From CAUZIR01 sp034421295 (GTDB lineage Bacteria; Chloroflexota; Dehalococcoidia; Lucifugimonadales; UBA2962), in contig DAOUKM010000012.1 in NCBI GenBank assembly GCA_034421295.1, forward strand, positions 1 to 64,000: DNA of 64,000 bases, read 5' to 3'. The translations under genes and the position numbers were made by a program. A model generated the notes under the pieces. It was given only the letters and a program-made list of their open reading frames with translations, searched no databases and was not told where the DNA came from. Positions 26,931 to 35,821 of this stretch are shown here, piece by piece; the first letter of the stretch is position 1, and each line of letters begins with the position of its first letter.

Positions 26931-27349
26931 GCGCGCACAGGGTCACAAAGACCATCGAGTTTTGCTACGGCCACCGCCTCCTGGACTACGACGGCAAGTG
27001 CCGGTACCTTCACGGCCACAACGGCCTTGCCGAGGTCGACATCGAGGCGGATTCCCTCGACGAGCTGGGCATGGTGATCGACTTCACCGACGCCAAGGAG
27101 GCTGTAAAGGGCTGGATAGACTCCGCGCTCGATCACCGCATGATCCTGTCTGAGCGCGACCCGCTGGTGCCTATCCTTGAGGACGCGGGCGAGCCCCTCT
27201 ACCTGATAGAGGAGAACCCGACGGCCGAGAACATCGCCATGCACATCTACCTTAAGGCCCGGGAGCGCGGCCTCGCCGTATCGGAGGTGAGGCTCTGGGA
27301 GACATCCACAAGCTGCGCGGCATACTCCGAAAAGGACGGGCGGCCGTGA
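26927..27349 (+). CDS. queD: 6-carboxytetrahydropterin synthase (QueD/PTPS family)
   Basis: A 140-residue enzyme that turns dihydroneopterin triphosphate into 6-carboxy-5,6,7,8-tetrahydropterin, an early step to queuosine or other 7-deazapurines; relatives make 6-pyruvoyl-tetrahydropterin. Zinc ligands are His in YGHRL and both His in HGH; the catalytic Cys is in GKCRYLHGHN, giving the CxxxHGH spacing of QueD. DHRMIL and the Glu in ENPTAENIA fit, and the end ETSTSCAAY is conserved. It starts with GTG at 26927, overlapping the SDR stop by four bases, and itself overlaps queC by four. This indicates translational coupling. Confidence 0.9.
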   Translation: MSAHRVTKTIEFCYGHRLLDYDGKCRYLHGHNGLAEVDIEADSLDELGMVIDFTDAKEAVKGWIDSALDHRMILSERDPLVPILEDAGEPLYLIEENPTAENIAMHIYLKARERGLAVSEVRLWETSTSCAAYSEKDGRP

Positions 27350-28017
27350 GCGAAGCAGCGGCACTTGCCAGCGGGGGCCTGGACAGCGCCGCCCTGATCG
27401 CCTGCCTTGCCGGGAGCGGGCCCGTGCACCCGCTCTACGTTCGGGCGGGCCTTCCCTGGGAGGACCAGGAGCTCGATGCCCTTGCGGCCTTTTGCTCGGC
27501 ACTGTCCGCCGATGGCAGGCCGCTGCGGCCGGTGGTGGAGCTGTCGGTGGGCGGGGCGGACCTCTACGGCGACCACTGGAGCATGAGCGGGAGCGCCCCG
27601 GGCTACGACGAGCCGGACGAGGCCGTGTACCTTCCGGGCCGAAACGTGATGCTGATAGGCCTTGCCGCCGTGTGGTGCGCATCGCGCGGGATCGAGAAGA
27701 TCGGCCTCGGAACCCTCGCCGGAAACCCCTTCGCCGATGCGACGGAGGAGTTCTTCGATGGCTACGGGAAGCTTCTGTCCACCGCCCTGGGCCGGCCGAT
27801 CACCGTCACCGCACCGTTCAGGCACCTCGGGAAGGCGGACCTGGTTAGGAGGTACGCTCGCCTCCCCCTCGGCCTGACTCTCACCTGCATGGCCCCACGC
27901 AGCGGGATCCACTGCGATGCGTGCAACAAGTGCAGAGAGCGCCGCGAGGCCTTTGCAGAGGCGGGCGTGCCGGACGAGGCGACCTACGCCGCACTGCCCG
28001 GAAGGGTGGTGGCTTAG
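27346..28017 (+). CDS. queC: 7-cyano-7-deazaguanine synthase (QueC-like)
   Basis: A 223-residue ATP-pyrophosphatase-type enzyme that converts carboxydeazaguanine to preQ0. The PP-loop is SGGLDSAAL at 9-17. LPGRNVMLIGLAAVWCASRG and the IGLGTLAGNPFADAT segment fit the QueC family. The zinc site is at the end: Cys in LTCMAP and three Cys in CDACNKCRERREAF. GTG 27346 overlaps the queD stop. QueE, the enzyme between QueD and QueC, is not in the window, so it must lie elsewhere or the cluster has another purpose. The sequence is shorter and more divergent than typical QueC. Confidence 0.8.
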   Translation: MSEAAALASGGLDSAALIACLAGSGPVHPLYVRAGLPWEDQELDALAAFCSALSADGRPLRPVVELSVGGADLYGDHWSMSGSAPGYDEPDEAVYLPGRNVMLIGLAAVWCASRGIEKIGLGTLAGNPFADATEEFFDGYGKLLSTALGRPITVTAPFRHLGKADLVRRYARLPLGLTLTCMAPRSGIHCDACNKCRERREAFAEAGVPDEATYAALPGRVVA

Positions 28018-28661
28018 TGGACCTGGGCCCAAGGCACGGCGAGGACGATCGCTCCCGCAGGGTCGAGGCGCTCAAGCCACTGCTGCGCAGGGTGCTCACG
28101 GCGCTCGGCGAGGACCCGGACCGGGACGGCCTGCGGAAGACACCCGAGCGCTGGGCGAAGGCCCTTCTCGAGTACACCAGGGGCGAGCAGCAAAACGCCC
28201 AGGAGCACCTTAAGGTAGTGTTCGAACTGGACGAGGACGACTATCCGCTGGGCTCTGACGACATGGTGATCGTCGACAGCATCGAGTTCGCCTCTACCTG
28301 CGAGCACCACCTTGCGCCGTTTCGGGGAAGGATCCACCTCGCCTACATTCCCGACCCGGACAGGAGGGTCGTAACCGGCCTATCGAAGCTCTCGCGCGCA
28401 GTAGAGGTGTACGCAGCGCGCCTGCAGGTCCAGGAGCGCATGACCCAGCAGATTGCGCGCGCCATAGACGAAAACCTGAGCCCCCTGGGGGTGATAGTCG
28501 TCACCCAGGCCGTCCACTACTGCATGATCCAGCGCGGTGTGAAGCAGGCCGCATCGACCACCACCACCACCGCCCGCCGCGGCGTGTTCCTCGCCAAGCC
28601 CGAACTCGAGGCGCGCTTCCAGGAGTACCTTCGCATAAGGCTGGACGGAACCGCCCTCTAG
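28017..28661 (+). CDS. folE: GTP cyclohydrolase I
   Basis: A 214-residue enzyme making 7,8-dihydroneopterin triphosphate from GTP, the first step of folate and of queuosine-type synthesis. I take GTG 28017, whose first base is the last base of the queC stop, as the start; an upstream frame is Arg-rich. GLRKTPERWAKA (near 40), FASTCEHHLAPF with the zinc Cys and His near 98, GLSKLSR near 128, QERMTQQIA and the second zinc Cys in HYCMIQRGVK are all present. As the last gene of the operon it ends 44 bases before an intrinsic terminator. It feeds QueD, so the cluster is biochemically coherent. Confidence 0.93.
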   Translation: MDLGPRHGEDDRSRRVEALKPLLRRVLTALGEDPDRDGLRKTPERWAKALLEYTRGEQQNAQEHLKVVFELDEDDYPLGSDDMVIVDSIEFASTCEHHLAPFRGRIHLAYIPDPDRRVVTGLSKLSRAVEVYAARLQVQERMTQQIARAIDENLSPLGVIVVTQAVHYCMIQRGVKQAASTTTTTARRGVFLAKPELEARFQEYLRIRLDGTAL

Positions 28662-28704
28662 CGCCGCCCACGGGCCGGTAGGTCCCGGCCGACGGCCAAT
28701 AACG

Positions 28705-28734
28705 AAGGGCCCGGCGACATCGCCGGGCCCTTTT
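28705..28734 (+). terminator. Intrinsic terminator after the pterin operon
   Basis: GGGCCCGGCGA, three-base loop, CGCCGGGCCC followed by TTTT. It has a strong GC stem with a short T-run. It lies 44 bases after folE and also just beyond the convergent ABC ATPase gene. Confidence 0.85.
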
Positions 28735-28757
28735 CCGTCTATTGAAAAGCCCTCGGG

Positions 28758-29819
<1,062 letters not shown>

Positions 29820-29856
29820 CTCGTCACCTCTATCGGCTTTAAGGGGCTTTACCTTG

Positions 29857-30867
29857 TTATGCGCCCGCGGCTCCGGCCGCGGAGATCTCGTCGAGCTCTT
29901 CAGACCTGAAGCAGCGCGACCAGTGATCGGGCCTTATCTCCTTTAGCTCGGGCATGGCCTCGCCGCACTTGTCGATCACGTAGGGACAGCGGGGCGCGAA
30001 CGCGCAAGCGTCCGGCAGGTCGATCACCAGCGGTGGCAGGCCCTCAATCGCCTCCAGCTTTTCGGGCCTGTCCTCGTCGAGGCGCGGCACCGACTTGAGA
30101 AGCCCGAGCGTGTAGGGGTGCTTGGGGTTGTGGTAGACCTCGGTCGCAGACCCGCTCTCGATGATCCTCCCGGCGTACATGACGATGACGCGCTCTGCGT
30201 AGCGTGCGACCACCCCGAGGTTATGGGTGATTATCACGAGCGCCGTGCCGAACTCGACGGCGAGGTCGCGCATCACCTCCAGCACCTGCGCCTGGATCGT
30301 TACATCCAGCGCCGTGGTCGGCTCGTCCGCGATGATCAGCCGCGGGTTGCAGCTCACGGCGAGGGCGATCATCACGCGCTGCCTCATCCCGCCGCTGAAC
30401 TGGTGGGGGTAATCCTTCAGCCTTCGCTCGGCGTCCGGGATGCCGACCAGCGTCAGCAGCTCTGCCGCCCGGTCCCAGGCCTGGCGGTTGGTCATATCCA
30501 GGTGGAGCTTTAGGGCCTCAGAGAGCTGGAACCCGATGGTGAGCACCGGGTTCAGCGAGGTCATCGGCTCCTGGAAGACCATGGCGATGTCGTTGCCCCG
30601 GACGCCGCGCATCTGGTCGTCGGACAGCTTGAGCAGGTCGGTGCCCTCGAAGATCACCTCCCCGTGCACGACGCGGCCGGGCGGGTTTGCGACCAGGCGC
30701 ATGACCGACAGGGCGCTCACGCTCTTTCCGGAGCCGGACTCGCCCACTATGGCGACCGACTCGCGCTCGTCGATGTGGTAGCTGATTCCGTCGACCGCCT
30801 TCACCACCCCGTCGGCGGTGAAAAAGTAGGTCGCGAGGTCGTTGACCTCAAGAAGTCTCTCGGCCAT
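29857..30867 (-). CDS. Peptide/nickel-type ABC transporter ATP-binding protein (OppD/DppD-like)
   Basis: A 336-residue ABC ATPase. Walker A GESGSGKSVSALS is near 41, Q-loop MVFQEPMTSLNPV near 96, signature FSGGMRQRVMIALAV near 155, Walker B LIIADEPTTALDVT near 178 and H-loop VIITHNLGVV near 211. The C-terminal part has HPYTLGLLKSVP and the CAFAPRCPY cysteine pattern. It pairs with the OppF-like gene just downstream. It is transcribed away from the SDR gene at 31219. Because no permease precedes it, the pair may serve a permease encoded elsewhere. Confidence 0.92.
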   Translation of the reverse strand: MAERLLEVNDLATYFFTADGVVKAVDGISYHIDERESVAIVGESGSGKSVSALSVMRLVANPPGRVVHGEVIFEGTDLLKLSDDQMRGVRGNDIAMVFQEPMTSLNPVLTIGFQLSEALKLHLDMTNRQAWDRAAELLTLVGIPDAERRLKDYPHQFSGGMRQRVMIALAVSCNPRLIIADEPTTALDVTIQAQVLEVMRDLAVEFGTALVIITHNLGVVARYAERVIVMYAGRIIESGSATEVYHNPKHPYTLGLLKSVPRLDEDRPEKLEAIEGLPPLVIDLPDACAFAPRCPYVIDKCGEAMPELKEIRPDHWSRCFRSEELDEISAAGAAGA

Positions 30868-31218
30868 TTGCTCCTACTCCTTATATTTAAGGACGGCCCC
30901 GACTTGTTCCCTGAAAGAAGAACGCTCCCCGACGCGCCGACCGCAGGGCCAACGCCGCCAGGGGGCTTTGAGTGGTACGATGCCCGTCCAGGGCTCGCCT
31001 GCAGCGAGACGGTCCTTAAGTGGACCTACCCCCGATAGACACCGCCTTTATCTGGAAAGGGCGCCCCTGAAACGCGCGGCCATTATAGAGTGGGCGCTTT
31101 GCAAAATCCACCCGCCGTGAGAATCTGTTCACCATACGTCCCGCAGGCCGGGGCGGAGCGCAGTCTATGGACAAGTTATCCCTTCCGATCAGCAAAATCC
31201 GCCTAGCAACCCTAGGCA
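30868..31218. other. Divergent intergenic region
   Basis: 351 bases between the ABC ATPase gene (-) and the SDR gene (+). It should contain promoters for both. The start-proximal segment is AT-rich (TCCTACTCCTTATATTTAAG at 30871-30890). No gene or strong hairpin was recognised. Confidence 0.45.
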
Positions 31219-32019
31219 ATGCCCATGCGCCAAGGTAGGCTCGCCGGCAAGGTCGCGCTCATCACGGGCGCTGCGAACGGCGTGGAGGGTAGGCTCATGG
31301 GCATAGGAGGCGCGTGCGCGCGCCTGTTCGCCCGCCACGGCGCCTCGGTCGCAGTTGCGGACCGCGACGAACGGGGAGGCCAGGCCACCGCGTCCGAGAT
31401 AGGGGCTGAGGAGGGGAGCGGGCCGGCCATCTTCCTGCCCCTTGACGTTGCGGTGGAAGAGCAGTGGGAGCGCGCGATTGCAGAGACGGCAGCCGCCTTC
31501 GGCGGCCTTAACGTCCTGATCCACTGTGCGGGTACGGCGGCGGTCGGCGGGGTCGTCGACACGACCGAGCGCGAGTGGGAGGAGATGATGGCCGTTCACG
31601 CCAGGGGCGTGTTCCTCGGCACAAAGCACGCCGTGCCGGTGATGCGCGCGGCGGGCGGGGGCTCGATCGTGGTCGTATCCTCCATGGACGCCCTGGTGGG
31701 CGGGCCCACCGGCGGGGCATACACGGCCGCAAAGGGCGCCTCAAGGAGCTTTTCCCGGTTCGCTGCCATCCAGCACGCGGCCGACGGCATCCGCGTGAAC
31801 TCCGTTCACCCCGGCTACACCGACACGCCGCTCGCCCGGGGCGCCATCGCCGAGATCACCGCTGACGGCTCCCCCGACCCGCGGCTGGCCCGGGTGCCGC
31901 TCGGGCGGCTCGCCGCCGCGGAGGAGATCGCAAGGGCGATCCTGTTCCTCGCCTCCGACGAGGCGTCCTACGTTACCGGGGCGGAGGTGGTGATCGACGG
32001 CGGCGTGACCGCCCAGTAG
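31219..32019 (+). CDS. SDR family oxidoreductase with an insertion in the nucleotide-binding motif
   Basis: A 266-residue SDR. The Rossmann motif reads TGAANGVEGRLMGIGGACARLF; relative to the usual TGxxxGIG, six residues (VEGRLM) are inserted between the glycines. HCAG takes the place of NNAG. Catalytic Ser (VVSSMDAL), Tyr and Lys (YTAAKGA) and the C-terminal YVTGAEVVIDGG are present. An Asp after strand two (VADRD) suggests NAD. The start is ATG 31219, or an ATG two codons later; no ribosome site is obvious. Its stop overlaps the GTG of the AttH/CrtC-like gene, so the two are likely translated together. The substrate is unknown. Confidence 0.85.
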   Translation: MPMRQGRLAGKVALITGAANGVEGRLMGIGGACARLFARHGASVAVADRDERGGQATASEIGAEEGSGPAIFLPLDVAVEEQWERAIAETAAAFGGLNVLIHCAGTAAVGGVVDTTEREWEEMMAVHARGVFLGTKHAVPVMRAAGGGSIVVVSSMDALVGGPTGGAYTAAKGASRSFSRFAAIQHAADGIRVNSVHPGYTDTPLARGAIAEITADGSPDPRLARVPLGRLAAAEEIARAILFLASDEASYVTGAEVVIDGGVTAQ

Positions 32020-33158
32020 TGTCCGCGGCCGGGCGCTCCATAGTCGCGGTCCTGGCCGCCTGCGCGGTGGCCGCAGCGCTCCTTACCGCGCACTACGCCT
32101 GCGGCGGGCAGGTCACCGAGGCCCCTACGCCCCTGCCGCCTGTCCCGACCGCGGTGCAGGCGGCCACCCCCGTCCCGACTCCCGAGTACTCGCCGTCGCC
32201 CGCCGCCCGAGCGACCGAGCTGCCGCCGGTCGCCCTGCCCGCAGACGACGGCCCCCACGACGTATCGACCGAGTGGTGGTACTTCAACGGCCACCTGTCC
32301 TCCGGGGGACCGGAGCCGCTGATCGCATTTCACTTCGTGATCTTCAAGGTGGCCGCCGCCCAGATAGAGGGCTTCGGCCTGATGGGACACCTTTCGCTAA
32401 CCGACCTCGCTACCGGAGAGCACGCATTCGAGGAACGCCTCTCCCTGTACGTCCCGGCAGAGGAAGGGGGCTTTTCGATAGAGATGCTCGATTGGTCCAT
32501 GTCGGGCGCCGGCGGTGACTTTTCGATCGCCGCGGCCATGGGGGATACCGGCTTTGACCTTAGCCTGACCTCCCTTAAGCCCGCGGTCATACACCCCGGG
32601 CCCGACGGAGACGGCCTCGTCTACTACTCGCCGCAGGACATCTCATACTACTACTCCTACACGCGCCTCTCGGCAGAGGGCAGGCTCACGATCGACGGGA
32701 CCGAGACGGACGCGGCCGGGACCGTGTGGATGGACCACCAGTGGGGGGAATTCGAGATCGACCCGGCCGGTTGGGACTGGTTCTCCCTGCACCTTGACGA
32801 CGGCACCGAGCTCATGCTCGCCACGGTCCGGGGCGACGAGATCGTTAAGAGCGGGCTCGGCACGTTCGTAGACACCGACGGCACGGCCTCGGCGGTTACC
32901 GCCGAGGTGACCCCGCTAAGCCAGTGGACAAGCCCCGCGACCGGGGGCACGTACCCCATCGGATGGACCGTGCACGTGCCCGAGATAGGGGCATCGCTGA
33001 CGCTAAAGCCTGTGACGCCCTCCGCGGAGGTCGATCCTGAGACCCAGAACGTTCCCACCTACTGGGAGGGGCCGATAACGGCCGCCGGCACGCGCGAGGG
33101 ACTAGCGCTCTCGGGCACCGGGTTCGCAGAGCTGGTCGGCTACTCGGTCACCTACTAG
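32019..33158 (+). CDS. AttH/CrtC-like lipocalin-family exported protein
   Basis: A 379-residue protein. GTG 32019 overlaps the stop of the SDR. A hydrophobic signal (VAVLAACAVAAALLTA) precedes ACGG, so it may be a lipoprotein. A Pro/Thr-rich linker (~40 residues) comes next. The rest has the marks of the hydroxyneurosporene synthase/AttH fold: STEWWYFNGHL near 85, FHFVIFK near 110, YYYSYTRLSAEGRLTIDG, and AAGTVWMDHQWGEFE near 235. Known members hydrate carotenoids (CrtC) or are of unknown function (AttH). The export signal argues against a cytoplasmic carotenoid role. It probably handles a hydrophobic ligand at the cell surface, possibly with the SDR. Confidence 0.8.
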   Translation: MSAAGRSIVAVLAACAVAAALLTAHYACGGQVTEAPTPLPPVPTAVQAATPVPTPEYSPSPAARATELPPVALPADDGPHDVSTEWWYFNGHLSSGGPEPLIAFHFVIFKVAAAQIEGFGLMGHLSLTDLATGEHAFEERLSLYVPAEEGGFSIEMLDWSMSGAGGDFSIAAAMGDTGFDLSLTSLKPAVIHPGPDGDGLVYYSPQDISYYYSYTRLSAEGRLTIDGTETDAAGTVWMDHQWGEFEIDPAGWDWFSLHLDDGTELMLATVRGDEIVKSGLGTFVDTDGTASAVTAEVTPLSQWTSPATGGTYPIGWTVHVPEIGASLTLKPVTPSAEVDPETQNVPTYWEGPITAAGTREGLALSGTGFAELVGYSVTY

Positions 33159-33226
33159 CCCGGGGCTGCCGCAGGCAGCGGGCGGGCGCCCTGGTCCTCA
33201 GGCCCGGCGCCCGGACGGCGCCGCCG

Positions 33227-34183
33227 TCACTTCAGGACTTCCGGATCGATCCCGCACTCGGCGGCGGCCGCGAACAGGGCCAGCATCGCGTCAAGGTCCG
33301 GTTCCTGCCCGGTGAACAGAGCCAGGAGCGTGTCGATGCCGCCCAGCCGCTCCTCCAGGCACCTGCTGACCGACGGCGGCGGAAGGTCTGGAGCCTCGGC
33401 CCCCGCAAAGGCGGCTGCCTCCTCGTCGGTCATGCACAGGTTGATCTGGAAGGCGCCGCGCATGACGTCGGCGAAGTCGGTGTCCGGACCTGGCTCGCCG
33501 ATCCCGAGCGCCAGGGGATTCTCCCGGGCGACGGCCCTCATGCAGGTGCGCGTCTCGGTGCTGAGTCCGCCGACCGCGGCGGACATGAAGGCGATTTGAA
33601 GACCTATGACGTTGTCCGGGCTAAGGCACTGGAGCGGGAGGTTGTCGACCCCTCCCGGGACCGAACCAAGCGGGAACTCCTGAATCGAATCGAAGATCTC
33701 TGGGCCGATCGCCCCGCGAACGCAGCCGATCTCCTCAGGCGACAGGTAGGCCATCAGATCGCCGACCCTGGTGGCTCCGGTGATCTCGAGTTCATCTATC
33801 GAGCCCACCGGCTCCGGGAACGGCGTAGGCGTCGGTGTCGGAGGCACTGGCGTAGGTGTCGGTGTCGGGGGCACGGGCGTCGGCGTCGGTGTCGGGGGCA
33901 CCGGCGTCGGCGTGGCCGTAGGAGGCACCGGCGTCGGCGTGGCCGTCGGAGGTACCGCTGTCGGCGTGGCCGTAGGAGGCACCGGCGTCGGCGTGGCCGT
34001 CGGGGGTACCTGCGTCGGGGCGGCAGTCGGCACGGCCGTGGGGACGGCCACCGTCGGTGTGGGCTCCGGCTCATCATCCCCGCCGCAGGCGGACAGGATA
34101 AGGGCCGCCGCGGCGATGGCGATCACCAATGCCGCGATGGACAACCGGCTCAAGCTAAATGACAGAAAGACGCGCTCAGCCAA
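33227..34183 (-). CDS. Lipoprotein with Pro/Thr tandem repeats and a cysteine-rich C-terminal domain
   Basis: A 318-residue lipoprotein. The signal ends LILSACGGDDEP, a good lipobox. Residues ~38-122 are a linker of VPPTATPTP and VPPTPTPTP units, about ten copies. The C-terminal domain of ~195 residues begins PVGSIDELEITGATRVGDLMAYLSPEEIGCVRGAIG and contains six Cys in patterns such as LQCLSPD, TRTCMRAV, INLCMTDEE and SRCLEER. It has no match that I know. The ILE-rich helices suggest a helical bundle. The linker is the same kind as that of the frameshifted protein at 2026. It is divergent from the Cache gene at 34562. Confidence 0.75.
   Translation of the reverse strand: MAERVFLSFSLSRLSIAALVIAIAAAALILSACGGDDEPEPTPTVAVPTAVPTAAPTQVPPTATPTPVPPTATPTAVPPTATPTPVPPTATPTPVPPTPTPTPVPPTPTPTPVPPTPTPTPFPEPVGSIDELEITGATRVGDLMAYLSPEEIGCVRGAIGPEIFDSIQEFPLGSVPGGVDNLPLQCLSPDNVIGLQIAFMSAAVGGLSTETRTCMRAVARENPLALGIGEPGPDTDFADVMRGAFQINLCMTDEEAAAFAGAEAPDLPPPSVSRCLEERLGGIDTLLALFTGQEPDLDAMLALFAAAAECGIDPEVLK
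33814..34065 (-). repeat. Tandem repeats encoding the Pro/Thr linker
   Basis: Imperfect units near gtaggaggcaccggcgtcggc, about 27-30 bases each, encode the VPPTATPTP linker. They are slippage-prone, so the linker length may vary between strains. Confidence 0.7.
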
Positions 34184-34561
34184 GACCGCGAACCCCCTTC
34201 CGAGAAATCCTGCACCCCATCCTAGGGTCTACCGGACCGTGAGACCACAGCTTTTGGGGCGCCGTCTTGACGAAAATCCGCAGCCACGGACCGGCCCGGC
34301 CCTTCACGGGTCGGGGCCCGGCGGAGCGGCCCTTCACTGGCTCGCCTTACAGCGGGCCGGGCCGCGGCTCACCGGCGTGCATGAAATCCTTCCACCATGC
34401 CGAAGGGCATCATCCAGAGCGCCGGTGGCGGAGACCTTCCCACGATCGGGTGACCCCGCCCGGACCGGCCTCCTCGCCCGGAGCGCGGCCAGCGGGCTAT
34501 TACAATCGAATTGAGGTCCCGACCCAGCCCGGCGGGGGCCGACCGCAGCCCAGGAGGCATG
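34184..34561. other. Divergent intergenic region
   Basis: About 380 bases between the Pro/Thr lipoprotein (-) and the two-Cache protein (+). An AGGAGG ribosome site is at 34552-34557. No other gene was recognised. Confidence 0.45.
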
Positions 34562-35611
34562 ATGACCAAGCCCGCAGCTCACCGAACTGCCGCCGCACTC
34601 TCGATCAGGGTGATGGCCGCCCTTACGCTGGCGCTGGCCGTCGCCGCAGGGTCCCATCTGGGTCTCGCCGCGGCCCAGGAAGCAGGCGGCCCCCGCTCGG
34701 ACCCGGCGGCGTACACCATGGAGTTCGTCCAGCAGGCGATCGACCGGTACGAGCTCAGCGGCCTTAGCGACACGGTCGAGTACTACAACACACCGGAGAG
34801 CACCGACGGGCAGTGGTACGTGTTCATATACGACATCAGGCCCGTGCTCATCGCCGACGCCGAGAACCCGAACATGGTGGGCCGGAACGCAAGCAGGGTA
34901 CTGGGTTCCAACGGGTATCCCCTGGGCGAGGCGATAGTCGGCGCCGCCCGGGCCAACCCGGAGGGGGTCTGGCTCGAGTACAACTTCGTAGACCCCGCCA
35001 CAGGCCGCTACGAGACCAAGCACCTGTGGGTGGTGCTGCACAATCTGCTGGTCTTCGGCTCCGGCTGGCACGAGACCGGCCCGAGCAGGTCGCAGCTCTC
35101 AAGCTTCACAAAGCAGTTCGTTCAGCAGGCCGTGAGTCTGTACGAGGCGGCCGGCAGGGACAGGACGGTCGAATACTACAGCTCCGCCCGGAGCATCGAC
35201 GGGCAGTGGTACGTGTTCATCGCCGATGAGGACGGCATGCTGATCGCCGACCCCGCCATGCCGGCCAGCGTGGGCCAGAGCCTTCTCGGGGGCGCCGGGG
35301 TCGACGAGACGGGCTACCCCTTCGGTCTCGACCTGCTGACGGCTACCGGTGACGGCCTGTGGGCCTCCTACAGGTCCCTTAATCCAGACTCCGGGCAGGT
35401 CGAGAGAAAGCAAACCTGGATCGTCAGACACGACGGCCTCTACTTCGGCTCTGGCTGGTACGGGGCGCCGCCCAGAATCGTCGGCCTCCCGGCGACCGGC
35501 GACCGAACGGTTTCCGCGGGCTGGGCTGTCGCCGCCGGGGTCGGGGGGCTCTTCGCCCTGCTGGCCGGCTGCGCCGCGCTGGCCATCGAGCGGCGGCGGC
35601 GCGCCGGATAG
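34562..35611 (+). CDS. Two-Cache-domain surface protein with LPATGD C-terminal anchor
   Basis: A 349-residue exported protein. Two adjacent ATGs occur; the second, 34562, has the better spacing to AGGAGG. A signal sequence (AALTLALAVAAGSHLGLA) is followed by two ~130-residue single-Cache domains. Each has the pattern FVQQAIxxYExxG, VEYYN, DGQWYVFI, G(Y/F)P, and KHLWVVxHxxLVFGSGW. Such domains bind small ligands outside the cell and usually feed chemoreceptors or kinases. Here no signalling domain follows. The end is LPATGD, a ~23-residue membrane helix and an ERRRRAG tail, i.e. a sortase-type or stop-transfer anchor. The paralogue at 42334 has three such domains and the same end. A ligand-capturing surface protein is inferred. 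Confidence 0.8.
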   Translation: MTKPAAHRTAAALSIRVMAALTLALAVAAGSHLGLAAAQEAGGPRSDPAAYTMEFVQQAIDRYELSGLSDTVEYYNTPESTDGQWYVFIYDIRPVLIADAENPNMVGRNASRVLGSNGYPLGEAIVGAARANPEGVWLEYNFVDPATGRYETKHLWVVLHNLLVFGSGWHETGPSRSQLSSFTKQFVQQAVSLYEAAGRDRTVEYYSSARSIDGQWYVFIADEDGMLIADPAMPASVGQSLLGGAGVDETGYPFGLDLLTATGDGLWASYRSLNPDSGQVERKQTWIVRHDGLYFGSGWYGAPPRIVGLPATGDRTVSAGWAVAAGVGGLFALLAGCAALAIERRRRAG

Positions 35612-35821
35612 GCAGGCCGCGGCCGTTTCCCCCGCGGGAAGTGGTGGCCAGGCCGAAGCGACGTCGGGCCGGCTGGGAAGCTCACGCCGGCAGGGCGCAG
35701 GAAACGGTCGAGGCTTAGGACCGACCCGGCAGGCAGCCGGGTTGAGAGCTCACTGCGCATCCGCCGGCGGTCCTGACTGCGAATATCTATCCGGGTCAGG
35801 TCGCCGGCAATCGCGGTCCCT

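Noticed and set aside
33814..34065. A possible CRISPR-like array of regular repeats
   Set aside because: The repeats are contiguous, in frame, and encode Pro/Thr units; there are no unique spacers.
33771..34514. A plus-strand GVGVGGTG repeat frame
   Set aside because: It is the antisense of the VPPTATPTP linker of the lipoprotein on the minus strand.
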